This document shows, in pieces, positions 52,101-64,000 of a stretch of DNA of 64,000 nucleotides. The position numbers and the translations under genes are program-made. Source of the DNA: Tubiluchus corallicola (taxonomy: Eukaryota > Priapulida > Priapulimorpha > Priapulimorphida > Tubiluchidae); contig JAQGDQ010000404.1 of the NCBI GenBank assembly GCA_030141605.1, positions 1-64,000 of the forward strand, written 5' to 3'. The notes beneath the pieces are model-generated. The model worked only from the letters and a program-made list of their open reading frames with translations. It was not told the DNA's origin and did not search any database. How positions within the stretch are numbered: the stretch's first letter is position 1; every line of letters begins with the position of its first letter.

Positions 52101-55100
52101 GTAGACAGATTTTGTGCCATGTGTGCAGTCTTTTTTACCCGAAGAGCAGTCTATGAGGTTTTTCTCCAATATTAGATGCACACTTCAATTGAATACTGTG
52201 CACACTGACAACAAAAATATTTCAACTTACCAACTTCGTTACACTTGTACGCCAGCTGACCTGCTTCAATACAGTAGTAGACACTGATGCGTTTTAACCA
52301 ATGGTGTACCTGAATTACTGTTATATCCCGCCAGTGGTGCCAAGTGCACTTAACCGAATTAAATAAGAATTAACCAATGAAAAATGGCTTGAGCTGTTGT
52401 ACTTGGCTATTTAGAAGAGTGATACAATAGACGTCTTGTATCATTCTTATACCGCAAAATTATATATTGCATTTTAGCCAGTTAGCAGTGTAGAATTTTT
52501 TGTAACATTGGACAAAGTCATTTATGTGAAACTTGCAATCTGATGCAACTTTGAAATGATGTCGTTATGTATTCTTTAGGCAGTCAACCTGATGTGCATC
52601 TGGTACATCTACATGTGGCAGCTTATCATTTATTTCATTACCTCTATGGAATGTTTCCATGTAATTTTGTGGCCTATCTTCGACACAGTGCGTCCAAGGA
52701 TGAAAATGCTCTTGTCATGAAGAACACAATTTTGGTAAGTTTTCCTGCATTATTGTGGTACACGGTTAGCATTTTTATATATTTCATTTTAGGAAGTTTG
52801 TGGTTATAGTTACAATTGACATAAGAAAAACCTATTTAAGAATCTGTGTAGATAATTTAAAGATGCTGTTTAAATAAATTAATGTAGTTTTTCAAATAAA
52901 ATTTATATTTGAGTAAAAAAACATAAGATACCAAAATTATTAGCAAAAAATCAGTCTCCTCTTTGAGTCGTTCCTTTTACAGGACTGTTTTTTATTTTTA
53001 AAGTTTTCTATCCTGTTTCCTCATTATTTGTACTGTCAGTTTTATATATTTTAGAATATTATAAACAGTAACTTGTTATGGCGCATTAACTGTCTAGTCA
53101 TTTCTGCAATTATGTTTTTCGCAGACGTACATTTTCAAGATTATTAATTAATTTCTGAATTGAAAGTTCTCCTTAAGTTTTTTTGTCTAGTTTTTTCGGT
53201 CACTAAGTGCAAAATTGTAGACATTTCGATTTTCGCATTCTTGTTGAACTTGGTGACACATTCATTGCTACAGCACATGTTTCAGAAATAATCACTTCAC
53301 AGTTGCAGCAAAACGTATTCTGCAGATTAGCAATTCTTGTTTTATGAATTGTTTTTATAGCTAATTAAGTTGTGATCTGCAGCCATCATTTTATTTATAA
53401 TCTTGTAGCCATTTTTGGAGAGAGTGCGAATGCATCCTGGACTAGTCACCTCCGATAAGCCAGTGGAGGTATCGAAGACGAAATGGTATCGCAAAGAAGT
53501 GCATGATATTGTCATGGAGTGTGCCAAACATTCATTGGATGCTGCTGAAGGAACTAGCGATGCTCAGGGACCATTGTACTATTTTGAGAAAAACCGCCGT
53601 TCTTTGGATCAGTTGTACAGGAAATTTGGTAAGCAAATACCAATAATTTTCTTTTGTCCATGCATGTAAAAATTGAAGGTTTTGCTAGTACTAGATCTTT
53701 CTAAGTATTGTTGGTTGTTGGACTGACTGCAGGAACAATTTATTTAGTGGCATACATAGTTTGTTGCATCCTCACTTTCTGTGGAGATGACTGTGGATGT
53801 GACCTCCACAATTAGGTGATACCATGGAGTAGAACTGATTCTACTTTTTGCAGGCATAAAATTGAACCCGTTCTATCACTGATTTTGTTGCATCAGACCT
53901 TTAGACCGAGTGTTAACACTAGATTGAGATCTCTTGTTTGGTGTATGAATAGCAAAGCCACAAGGCACCTAGTTTGTGCTCATATATAAAGCTGTAGACC
54001 AGCAGAATTATTCTGTTAAAATGCCTATGATGGTGACACCTATTGAGGAAGGAGAGAAAGATTCATAAGCGCATAGTCCTTTGAGCAATGTCATTGCATC
54101 ATGATCATACATGCGTAGAGTAGCCACTGAAATCAATAGGAGTGCAATGACAAATGCGCATGACTGCGCTTTTCTTCCTTCATGCATGATGTTCACAATT
54201 CTGTGACAATTGAATTATTAATCGTTGAATTTGCTGCGCCGTGCATTGTATGTAATGTGCTAGACGAACGTGCATTCCTTTTGAGAAGAGCACCAGGTTC
54301 TTGAAATGGAAGAAGACAACACAGCATTTGATGTACATCTTAACTTTAGCACCAAGTTTCACATACTAACAATCAAATTAATGGAAAATGATGGCAAAAT
54401 GTCATTAGGCAGTTTTAATTCCAACTTCACCAATTTCAAGAGCAATGACACCACTCTTGTTATGGAAATGGCACTGCCTGACCTGGGGATGGCAATGTTC
54501 TTAAGCGCTGTTGGATCCATTTTGAATGTTTTGGTTGTCGTTGCCTTTTCTAAATTCAAACAGCTGCAGACTAACACAAACAAGTATTTAGCTTGTCTGG
54601 CTGTCACTGATCTAATATTCGCACTGACAGTTATTATTGCTGGTGTACAGTATATGTTCCTGCGTCTGGATGATGCCATTTCATGCAGTGTAAAGGTTTT
54701 CATGGCTGTTTATGTACTGATGTCAAGCGTGGTTGTTTTATCACTGGTGACTTTTGACAGATACATTGCTATAACCAATCCAATCAAATACAAACGGTTT
54801 ACATCGAAAAAGCATACCAGGCTTATTACTAGTTGTATTTTGTATTCAGCCTTCATTGCTGGCGTTGGTTTTATTCAACCTTTTTTCATCGACATGAAAG
54901 CCCGTGGAGAGTGTGATGTGGACATTCTTCTATGGGATTGGTTTGCAGTGTTTGTTGCTTCACACTACATTGCAGCCTTTGCCTTCATGTTGTTTGCGTA
55001 TGGGAAGATTATTCAAGCAGCCCAGATTCGGCGAATGAGGGTGCATGAAATGAATCAGCAGCATGAATTACAAAGGGCATTCTCGATTATTCAGATGAAA

Positions 55101-58100
55101 GCGACGAAAATGAGTGCACTGGTGGTTGTCTCATCAATTATGTTTCTACTGCCACACGTTGTTCAACTGTTTCAGTTGAACATTAGCCACACAAAGAATC
55201 TGCAACTAAATGGCATTAGAATGATTTGCCTGACAGCAAATTCTCTGCTGAATCCTTTTATCTATTTCTTCGCCAATCGTGAGTTTCGCACGTGCTTTCG
55301 AAAGATGTTTTTTCGTAATTGCTTTTCAAAGACTTTCGGGGGAAGTGTTACGACTAGCTCCTCTAACAAGACTACAATAGCGGTGGTGCAGTCATTGAAG
55401 CCTGCGTCAAATAGTGGCACTGATGCTCAGCCAGCGGCTTTTGGCAGTCCTGTTCCGCCACTGATGACTTAGCTGACACGTCAGTTTATTAGTAGTCATG
55501 TGCACCATTATGTGTTGTGTTGAGCATGGCTGCTCCTTAGTCCTTATAGCACTTTGTTCACTTGGAAAATTTGAAAAATGTGTGTGTAAACATGTCTGCG
55601 ATTTACAAAGTGGGCATTTTCTAAATTAGTTTGCTATTTAATTTGATGTAATTTTCTTATGTTGTCCCAAGAAATTCCTATTTTGTAGAAATAAAATAAT
55701 GATAAAAACTTGTCTTTGTAAAGAATTGAACATATGCATGCACTGCACTCAGGCAACAACTTTTGTAAGGCTTAGTAAGATCTGTAATACATGTAGCTAT
55801 TTTTGCAAGTATATGTAAACATTATGTGGTGAATAATATATTACAATGAATACGACATATACCAGGTACCGAGTAATGTTGTGTATATTAAACTAATTGT
55901 TTCATGTTCAAGTTATTTTATGCTTAGTAGCAATTGTTTACTTTCCTTTATTGTATTGATCACATTATATATAAAATCTAAAAAATAAAAAGGTAAATGC
56001 ATCATTTTACTATTGTTTGTTTTTGTTGTTGTTGTTTCTGTTATTGACAGGGAGACATAAAAAAGTAGAATAATCACAAGGTTCGTCATGAACAATATAA
56101 ACAAGTCACAAAGCTCATTGGAGAAGTCGTTTGTGTTGGATAGGTAATCTGTCACATTTTGTAGCAATTTTTTTCTGACATAATCACTCAAACCAAAAAA
56201 GATCTACCAACTCGGTATATTTATTATGTTACAATGACATATGTGACACAAGAGCAGTGATTTGAAGTGGATTGCTGTGCCTTAGACAATCTGGAATTTC
56301 GTGACATTCGATGTTTTTTTCTGGAATAAACTCGGTTTCATCTCCTTGCCATGACTGCTTCCACTGACAGTGTTCACAAACTTGATGGGCATTGGCACGT
56401 AATGAATTGAAACATGTTTTTCACTTTTGCAAAGGTGCTGAATATAGGGAAACAAAGCACATTTTTCTCTCTTGACAGGGCACTAAAGGGTCATTATGCC
56501 TGAGCAACCGAGGTAGGCAATGTGCAACAAATCCATAGCACTATGCATACTTTCTAGTCATATAGTGACTCCCAGAGTAAATGAATTTTTCTTCTGTATT
56601 TGCTGTATTATTTGCTGTTGAAAAAATTATACTTGGCCCATGTTTTGGGCATCAGCTCATGTCTAGAGCTACAGACTGTGTATTAACATGCTAAGCTAAT
56701 TTTCATTTGAATTGACAGTTCACAAGTTATTTGAACTCTGGTTGTTCGCAACAAACAATTGATTAGTCATTCTATTCCATTTGCTGACTCGCATGTGCAA
56801 AACTGTTTAAAATACTCCCTGTTTTCTGTTGGTAATGTTGTTTTTTTATTGGAAATACAACATTAGATTATTCATGAAATGTTATTGTTTCCTCCCAACA
56901 ATTTATTACCTTCACATTTGTACAGAAATAAGACTGCTGAACACTGAATAAATGGAACAAAATATTTTTATATTAACTTTTGTTTCACTTACGAATTTCT
57001 GTGAAGTGTTTTGCTGAAGACGTAAAAATCTCACCGTTACATTCTATTATTTCTATGTAATAATGATAAATGCACACAAGGGTCATTAATAGAAAGTGCA
57101 TCATTTTTGTCTATCGTAGTGCCTACAAATTGAGTTTCGGGTAGTAACTAAATTGAACAGAGTGACCCAAACACTGCTTTTTCATGTTAGTTAGCTTGAG
57201 GCCCTTTTTTGTTTAAAATATTTGGCTGCTTCCCCCAAAATGTGCAAGAAATACCTAAGAACGTGCTCACAAAATTGTATTATGTTTCTCAAAGCAATCT
57301 TCAATTTTTACAAAACCTTACGGTTATTTGGCTGCTGCTTCCCAAATGTGTGGGAAATTATCTAAGAACATGATCACAAAATTGCATTACAAAGGAGGCT
57401 TCAATTTTACACAGTCCTCTTTGGTCTTTTGAGAAAAAGTCTGTATTACTCTGCATTATAACATTTAATAAGTTTTTATGTAGCAGGCAACAAGATTGTT
57501 TATCAATTTATGTATCCAGCAGCTAACATTAGGAAGTTGAAAACATTGCCTGTATTTTAAAATGGCACGAGAAAAGCTGAAAATGTGATGTAGCTGTTAT
57601 GCAAAGTTGATTTTGTGTTTTTGTGCGAATAATTTTTTATTAGATTTATGAATTTAAGCAGCTCTATAAGAAGCTGCTTTTGTGAAAGTGCTTTATGGTG
57701 TTTGTGTCTTGTTATTATTATTTACCTGTTTGTGCTAGTCTTCTTGTCATTGTAAAAGCATAAGCAGCTTATGGTGTTTGTATCTTGTTATTATAATTAA
57801 TACTAATCTTCTTGTCACTGTAAAAGCAGTAAGTAGCTTAAGGTGTTACTATCTTGTTATTTATGCCTGCTTTTGCTAGTCTTCTTGTCAGTGTGAAAGC
57901 AAACCCTACGTCAGCAATTGTATGAAAACTAACAGCTCCTCCTGTTTAGCTTTGTCTGGTAAATGTGTTCTAGGTTAGTTGAGATATTCTTTACTGATAA
58001 TATTGTTCTTAATAAAATCACAATAATCGTGCAGTAATTGACAGAATTGTCGTTGGCTTTGCCGATTATAACAATAAAATGTCATCCTAAGGTAGTGCAA

Positions 58101-61100
58101 AGAAGCATCCAATTTATAAAATATGCGTAAATTTTTTAAGTGGATGATATTTGTAAATGCTTTGTGTGCATTTTAAATGGGCCTATGTTTTTAGTCAGAT
58201 ATTAACTATCAGATATTAGCTATGTACAATGTACATCAGATTAAAAACAGTAGCATTATTTAACTTTTGCATGTTTCCACTGTAGTAGTGAATTTATTAA
58301 ATCACTTTGTATGTTGCTTTGTTATACAGTTATTTTGGCGTTCTACCAGCTGCAGTGCAGTACTTTAGGGCCAGACCTGTTCAATCTAGATGCTTGTAAG
58401 AATTTATAATGATAGTCTTCCAATTTGTATATCCATTTATTCTCCTCCTATCTATATCCCATATATTTTCCCTCCCATTTATTCATTGACCAGGTTCTGT
58501 GTTGCTTAACTTTGGCCTTAGATCACATTCAGTAAGTGCTTGGTTTATGCCAGGTGATCTCAGTAATTTTCAATGCTAAAGTAAAAAGTGAATTTGTAAT
58601 TGTTTGATGATATAATGATGGTACTTTTTTTATAGCTTTATACTTTTTACATCTGCAAAATAAATATCCAGTTAGTGGAAGCCATGACAATTGAAGGCAT
58701 TATAACTTAGCACAGTTGAAATTAAAAGCATACAAGCCAACCTGGTGAACTTGTTCAACTTTTCATTAACTGACTCATGGTCAGGAGGAGATAAAACTAG
58801 TCATTTGGTGTACTTAAAACCTTGCAGTTAACAAACAACATACTAAATATTGTGTTTATTGTTCTAGATGGTGGTTTTCAAAGCGGCCACATGGAATCTC
58901 AGTCAGTATTAGCTCAGACGTTAAACCAGGATGCATTTTGGAGTCCGAGTGCCCATTGTGATCTGACGTCACCTCCTCCGTCTCGACGAATTAGTCAAGA
59001 GGCCAAACATACCACGTCGCAGGTCAACTCGGTGGAGGTAGGTTGGTCATTTTCCATGTTTGTTTCCTTTTGCTGCTTGCCAATGGTTTTGTGTATCATT
59101 TGGTGGAAATAAAAATCACCTCGAAGCATCTTCACAGTTTTGAATATTAATGATAGTCTAATTTTTTACACATGTATTTTTCGGTTTTTTGGAAATTTCA
59201 GCATACAGGTTAATCTCTTGAGTGTTCAATTTTTTTGTTTGTGTATTTTTAAGTAATACCACTTAAGTTGATACTTTTTACCCTAAATCTATTTAACCTT
59301 AAAATTTATGTGTGCTTATTTTAGGTAACACCAGTTACCACGCCTCGTGAGAAGGAGACAAGTAAAGCAAAGAGGTCTGACTCTGCACCAGTTTCTGCAA
59401 AGTACAAGCTAGAATTTAGTGCTCATGGTGTCAAGGTGTGATATAAACATTTCCAATTTTGAAGGTTTTTGTTTTCATTGTCAAAAAAGTTTTGTTTGCT
59501 GTAATTTCGAGCTGCTAGTAATAATTTTTGAAGGTGCTGCTTATAATCTTTAATCACCTGAAATTAAAGCTGACGATATCAGAACATAAATGAATATAAA
59601 AATTGGAATCTCTGGAACTTTGAGACGCTAGGCACCAAATAAATTCTTATTAGCAAAATCAAATTCTCGCAACATACTAATATGTCACAAATGATTAATC
59701 ACAAGCAAAAGTTTGTGCTTTCAGTTTCTAAGAGACCCTTGAACTGTATTGTCTGTTATAGTGTCGTCTCTAGTAATTGATTTACCAATTTTACACAAGT
59801 CTTGAGACCCTGAATTTTAAAAATCCAAAAACGAAGAGTATACAAGTCTTTAAATAAGAGTTGCTTACTTTTTGTGTTGAAGTGTGCCACCGTCACACAC
59901 CAAAAACTTAAAAAATGGTATTTGTACCGGACAATTTGCCAAGCAACCAGATTATTGAACATGTAAGTAATAATAATCACTTCTACGTAACTTAGAGTTT
60001 ACCGAAAATCTATATTTGGTGTGTCTCAACGTGTTTCAGCATATTAAAGCCTTCATCAAGGATCTAAAATTAATCAAGATATAATAGGCTCGAAAATAAT
60101 TTTTACAAGAACAATTACATTATGAATTTAAATTACATAAATGAATTACATCATGAAACTAAAGCTAGGCTTATTACTATAATATGTTTGTTAAAACAAC
60201 CTGCTGTATTACTCATTTACCTAGGCAATGCACTGTATGTCCTTACTCAAATCTGGCAGTAAATGTTTTTAACACTGATCCATACACTGAAAATAACAGA
60301 AATTTAACCATTGTTACATATAGGGGATTTCCATATAGGTTTAGTTTGTTATTAGTTGTCAATATTTATCGTAAAAGAAGCTTTATTCCCCATGTTTATT
60401 GAATGATGATCGTTTCGGCTGCTGTAGCCATTAGCAAACTGTAAATCAAGCCGAAAAAGGAGAATAAATAATGCGTCAATGATACAAAGGCACAAATTGA
60501 ATCTACAAAACAACGGATTAGAATTTAACTTATGAAAATAAATGAGGTTGTAATGGAAGAAATTGCAGAGAAATGTAAAAAAATTTCCCTAAGACGAGAA
60601 CCAGAAATAAAAATTAGTCCAAGTCAACATAATGAAGCACTGCAGCAGTAAGCATTATTAAAACACAACAAGTGCAAGCTTTATTCCATTTATGATATAA
60701 AGCCTAGTAACCTTTTTCCTGCATCATAATTTGCTGTGTGAAGTACTGTAAACTGGGGAAAAGTGCGAGCTAAAGCCTTGTTTGTAAAGTGATATTTTTG
60801 TGACGCAGCCTTGCGTACATCATGATATAAAAACCAGCACCTTCTGTCGCATTATTGGCCACGCAATTACATGTAGTAGCTGAATTCATAAAAAACTGAT
60901 AGCACTAGTTTTACAGTATTTCCGCATTACAGCTGCCTTGTCATAATAGACCAAGAATAAAAAAAGGAAAATTTACACAACAAGTTATGTTATGCCAGTA
61001 GTAAAAACAAGTAACTGCTGCCTTTCATTAAGTAATTGCTAACACGTGTTCTAGTATATGTAATCGCTTGTTCACTGTTGTATGGTTGTATAAAATGAAT

Positions 61101-64000
61101 GCCTACCATCAAATGAAAGCCAATGTGCGGTTATGAGACAGCAGCAGCTTGAATACTAGCATAATTTATGCACCTAGATATTTATTTGTATGTGTCTGGC
61201 TCTCCTTGCAAAATTTGAAAACATTTCCAGCACTCGGTAATTTTTACAGTTTATGATAAGTTTCTGTTTAGAATCAGACAGCTGCAAAAATACAAGGTGG
61301 AACATAACCTTTTCTAGGGGCAATAAGTAAAATTTCTGAATGACTTTTTCATTATTAAATACAGAACTGAATATGCTAGACTTGCAAGTTTTTTGACGCT
61401 GTATGGGAAGCACTATGTATAAGACTGAGTGATTCAAAGTATATCTGAAACGATTGCGAGTCTTCCCTAAGCTCAGAATTTAGTGTGGTCGCCTCGTGTG
61501 TCTCCCACAGCCTTCAATTATATGGAGTGTAATCTCATTAAAGTGCTCTGTACTATTGCTCTTTGTTTCTGTACTCCCCTAGCAAAAGGTTATATACCAC
61601 CGTGTAATAAGCTGCAACTTTGTGAGAGAAAAATGGCAGACTGCAAGTATAATATCGAATTTCTAAATCGGCAACTTTTTCATGGTTAAATACAAAGCTG
61701 AATATGTCAGACATGCAAGTTTTGTCATTAAATGTAATGTACTATATATCAGATGAAAAATCCCATTCCTGTCACTTTCACTTTTGCCATTGACACAGTT
61801 TGATATGCTGAGTGTTGCAGTCATGACATTATGTAATCATTTTTTCATACAGAAACGCTAACTAAAAGTGCCACTTTTAAGCTTTTAGTTCACAACATGA
61901 AACCTTATCGTGTTAATGTTGTTCAGCAGCTTGTCAATGAACAATTCGTTTTTTCATTGCATTACATTGCTTCAGGAGGCAGATGCAAAGCGTAGGAATT
62001 ATGTGACCAAAGCATTGCAGAATGTCCACACTGGCATCAATAACGCCACCAGTCCGACACATCTGGGAGACAACTATCAGCAACTTTCTGCACCTGTAAC
62101 ACCCTTAAAAAAGGACTCATCACCTGCTCCTTGGGATGGGAGGGCTTCCGCTCAAACCGAGGCAGAGATTCTGAAAGCTTCAAAGAAAGTTGTTGCTAGT
62201 GCTCAAAATGTTAAGCAAGAGGTGGGTATCTATGCTAGGCATTTAAGGTTTCCATAGGCATGTAATTTGCATGCTATTGCTAAATTTTGTCAGTTTGTGT
62301 GCAAATAAATATTTTTATTTAAAACAATTTGCCTATTCATCTAGTTTGCGGGAAATATATCAGTAAAGACAGGCTGTTGTAAGGTTATTGATTTTCCAGG
62401 ACACTTGTATGTTTCAGTTTTGAATTCAAATTTTTTTCTCAGTGTGAATGTGTCCCTTATGCATTTCCTTATTTGTGCAAAACATTGTACTAGTTTTAGA
62501 AGTATTATGAAGTGTCACTACCTAGAGTTTATTTACTTAGTTTTTTAATTTACTTCCCCAGTCTAATGATGCATATTAGCTGATATAAAAAAAAACAGTT
62601 CAGGCATTCGAAAAAAGATGGAGGCTGAGAACAGAGAGAGAAAAGGCAGAGTGGAGACAGCTATGCTACCTGTAAGATTTGGTATAATGTGAACCATGAC
62701 ATTGTTGTTGTTGTATTTTGTACGTTGTGGACTAGCAGACAAATTGTTTTCTCTACTGAAGTGTTGATGAAATAAACGAAAACCATTCTTTCTTAAGACT
62801 GCAGTTTTAAAATTCATTAAGTTACTTTAAAACTTTGCACTTTAAGATCCGGCCATAACCTACAATGCACACAAATGCAACAACAAGACAATCAGATGAT
62901 CACCATACACAATTTAAAGTAAGGCAATCATACAGCCATAAATGGAGTGACCATACTGGATGTCCATTCTGGCGTGTTTACCGGGTTTATGTTTTTTGTT
63001 TCTTGGATTTTCATTTTTTGTCAACAGTAGTGTCGTTTCTGTTATGCAGTTGATCACATTTTTCTAGGTTTGTCTTTTTTCACTTGTTTTTGCCTTGCTT
63101 TGGGGTTGCCTTTTTCCACTGCCTGGTTGTCATGTCCATTTGGATCACCTGGTCATTCTGACAAGAGTTGCACAGAATTTAAACTCTGTAGCTGCATTTA
63201 CAAACTTACAGACATTCTCACTCTCAGAACTTTGCTTAATTAAAGTGGAAGCTGAAATAATTCCTAACTTTTGGACAAGGATAAAATTAGCTAAATTAGC
63301 AGCAAACTAAATTACAAAAGTCCATGACAGATTTTTTTAGAATAGCTTTTTTTAATAACATCCAAGATCAACATTGTTTTTCAGGCAGTCACAACAAATT
63401 CAGTGATAACAGTGAACAATTTGCCTGATGTAATTCAAAAACTGTCTGAACATCAACAAATTGACCTAGAAGATAATGCACTAGGTATTTTTTGTGTTTA
63501 TATTTTATTTTTGTTTGCAAAATAAAGATTTGCTGCCTTTAGTATGTATTAATTTCATTGAAGCAATAATAAGTGGATGATGAAATGATTTTTAAATTTC
63601 TGCATTTATTACACCTACAATGCTTCAGTGCTAGACTTGCTATTTGTTTGTGAGATGTATTTCTACTTTTTGGAACTTCAAAATTACAAAATGCCTTTGT
63701 GAATTTCAAAACGCTTCTGTCTCAGTATGGCAATAGGCACATTAAAATGCATCATGCACACTGTTGCAGGTGAGTATGATGAGGAAGTATCCGGGCTTGT
63801 CAACTATGTCGGTTTAATCAACCCAGCAGATCACATTGCGGACTACAGTGCTCATGCTTCTGCAGAGCTGGACTCCTCCCTATTGGAGTTCTTTCCTTTT
63901 CAGCCTGGAGGCCAGCTTTCTTTTTCTAATACTGGGGAGCAATTGTCACAGTTGCTTGCGGGCGAGAGTTCCACGGATGCGTCGAAATCTGTCGTCAAGA
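46103..64000 (+). CDS. TSC1: TSC1 / hamartin, 3' end beyond the window
   Basis: Scaffold of the TSC complex, which with TSC2 and TBC1D7 acts as the GAP for Rheb and so restrains mTORC1 at lysosomes. Exons: 46103-46214, 48755-48858, 49866-50018, 50813-50957, 52580-52734, 53409-53628, 58868-59037, 59325-59435, 61976-62221, 63385-63484, and 63770 to the window end. All phases agree; about 582 residues are visible. The N-terminal helical-repeat core is clear: LVNGLVDFY then LREPHHK (exon 2), LTLLGHVIRKQPPW then LLSTILKCLK (exon 3), TTLLPMVPS and VFDVFWRMASL (exon 4), VHLVHLHVAAYHLFHYLYGM then CNFVAYLR (exon 5), RVRMHPGLVTS and VHDIVMECAKHSLD (exon 6). Exon 7 has FWSPSAHCDLTSPPPS, matching the Pro/Ser-rich WSPS segment. 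The C-terminal TSC2-binding coiled coil lies off the right edge. The ATG choice is supported by the exon-1 alignment and uORF layout. Confidence 0.93.
47499..47550. repeat. Exact 26-bp tandem duplication
   Basis: Two identical 26-base copies (beginning GTTAATTCCAGAAAGC) sit head to tail in TSC1 intron 1. Confidence 0.9.
49631..49705 (+). repeat. Possible second tRNA-like SINE head
   Basis: A TGGCTGGTTCAGTG segment followed at tRNA-like distance by GGTTCCAGTCC (49679-49689) resembles pol III A and B boxes with mismatches. It is unlike the SINE at 43801-44041. It lies in TSC1 intron 2. Confidence 0.3.
51402..52100. mobile_element. MITE split by a later hAT-like insertion
   Basis: The left end CTTACAGCGTGTTCAGACTAGC (from 51402) pairs as an inverted repeat with GCTAGTCTGAA near 51591-51602, continued after the inserted element at 52083-52100 (ATCTGAATGCACAGTAAG). 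Removing 51603-52082 and one duplicate restores a longer inverted end (13 of 17 bases match). The original element is therefore about 210 bp and lies in TSC1 intron 4. Confidence 0.6.
51603..52082. mobile_element. Non-autonomous hAT-like element rich in CAAGTC/GAGTC motifs
   Basis: The left end is CAGTATTGTAGT and the right end on the minus strand is CAGTGTTTGTAGT. Flanking 8-mers GTCTGAAC (51595-51602) and ATCTGAAT (52083-52090) match at six positions, fitting a worn 8-bp hAT target duplication. Both subterminal regions are dense in CAAGTC and GAGTCC motifs. Its 480 bp have no coding capacity. Confidence 0.7.
54306..55472 (+). CDS. Intronless class A GPCR nested in a TSC1 intron
   Basis: A 388-aa seven-transmembrane receptor encoded by one exon inside TSC1 intron 6 (53629-58867), same strand as its host. 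The N-terminus has several N-x-S/T sites. TM1 has GSILNVLVVVAF, TM2 NKYLACLAVTDLIFA, TM3 starts after ISCSVKVF and ends TFDRYIAITNPIKY (DRY), ECL2 has a Cys (ARGECDVD), and TM7 has NSLLNPFIYF (NPxxY) followed by NREFRTCFRKMF. The TM6 CWxP is replaced by MFLLPHVV: the proline is kept, Cys-Trp is lost. The Ser/Thr-rich tail offers phosphorylation sites. It has its own poly(A) signal. The ligand is unknown; the layout recalls amine/melatonin/orphan class A receptors but no subfamily is claimed. An internal Met at residue 26 is an alternative start. Confidence 0.92.
   Translation: MEEDNTAFDVHLNFSTKFHILTIKLMENDGKMSLGSFNSNFTNFKSNDTTLVMEMALPDLGMAMFLSAVGSILNVLVVVAFSKFKQLQTNTNKYLACLAVTDLIFALTVIIAGVQYMFLRLDDAISCSVKVFMAVYVLMSSVVVLSLVTFDRYIAITNPIKYKRFTSKKHTRLITSCILYSAFIAGVGFIQPFFIDMKARGECDVDILLWDWFAVFVASHYIAAFAFMLFAYGKIIQAAQIRRMRVHEMNQQHELQRAFSIIQMKATKMSALVVVSSIMFLLPHVVQLFQLNISHTKNLQLNGIRMICLTANSLLNPFIYFFANREFRTCFRKMFFRNCFSKTFGGSVTTSSSNKTTIAVVQSLKPASNSGTDAQPAAFGSPVPPLMT
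55690..55695 (+). terminator. Nested GPCR polyadenylation signal AATAAA
   Basis: AATAAA lies 218 bases after the receptor stop codon, supporting an independent transcript that ends within the TSC1 intron. Confidence 0.65.
57220..57420. repeat. Imperfect tandem duplication, about 106-bp unit
   Basis: Two adjacent copies each contain TATTTGGCTGCT, then CCCAAATGTG-like sequence, then CTAAGAAC and TCACAAAATTG, then CTTCAATTTTAC. The copies begin near 57220 and 57326, in TSC1 intron 6. Confidence 0.75.
57675..57900. repeat. Minisatellite, three units of about 84 bp
   Basis: Repeated blocks share AAAGC, then CTTATGGTGTTTGT, then CTTGTTATTAT, then CTAGTCTTCTTGTCA, ending GTGAAAGC. Units are partly diverged. 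Located in TSC1 intron 6, downstream of the nested receptor. Confidence 0.75.
60022..60440 (-). repeat. Possible Penelope-like element relic with hammerhead-like motifs
   Basis: On the minus strand, 60409-60440 contains CTAATGGCTACAGCAGCC then GAAACG. This is a hammerhead-like core (consensus CUGAUGR, stem II, GAAAC) with one core change and a GGCT/AGCC stem. About 370 bases away (60022-60066) a second motif reads TTGATGAAGGC, spacer, GCTGAAAC. Paired hammerhead-like motifs are known at the repeated ends of Penelope-like retroelements. No reverse transcriptase is left. It lies in TSC1 intron 8. Confidence 0.35.

Overview
This window is animal nuclear DNA. It is AT-rich, its genes are split by GT-AG introns of roughly 0.3-5 kb, and it encodes metazoan-type proteins: a secreted laminin chain, two rhodopsin-class receptors and hamartin. 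Relics of DNA transposons, LINEs and SINEs are scattered through introns and spacers. No species is identifiable. The unusual laminin layout and moderate gene density fit an early-branching or other invertebrate animal, for example a sponge; that is inference only.

Layout: (1) 2352-5470, plus strand, complete ribosomal protein S5 gene: five coding exons, 210 aa, with an intron abutting the ATG. (2) 7892-10340, minus strand, four-exon class A (neuropeptide-type) GPCR of 364 aa. (3) 12401-39110, minus strand, one 27-exon laminin gene. All exon phases join without conflict into a 1904-aa open reading frame from signal peptide to stop. (4) 39111-46020, a roughly 7 kb spacer between the divergent laminin and TSC1 genes, holding a hAT-like element, a pogo-like element with recognisable transposase remains and a tRNA-derived SINE. 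(5) 46103 to the window end, plus strand, TSC1 (hamartin): eleven coding exons (about 582 aa), running off the right edge. (6) 54306-55472, plus strand, an intronless class A GPCR nested in TSC1 intron 6.

The most notable observation is the laminin. Its N-terminal half is laid out like a beta chain (LN, LE repeats, L4b/LF domain). Downstream it carries an L4a (laminin IV type A) domain, normally found in alpha and gamma chains, then a gamma-like Cys-x-x-Cys-x-x-Cys-Tyr entry into the coiled coil. It has no beta-knob, no terminal cysteine and no LG domains. The L4a lies in one large exon with phase-1 boundaries at both ends, which fits insertion as an exon module.

The genes are housekeeping (RPS5 in translation; TSC1 restraining mTORC1), basement-membrane (laminin) and signalling (GPCRs). 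Nothing suggests they form one pathway. No tRNA gene, rRNA, CRISPR array or viral gene was recognised.
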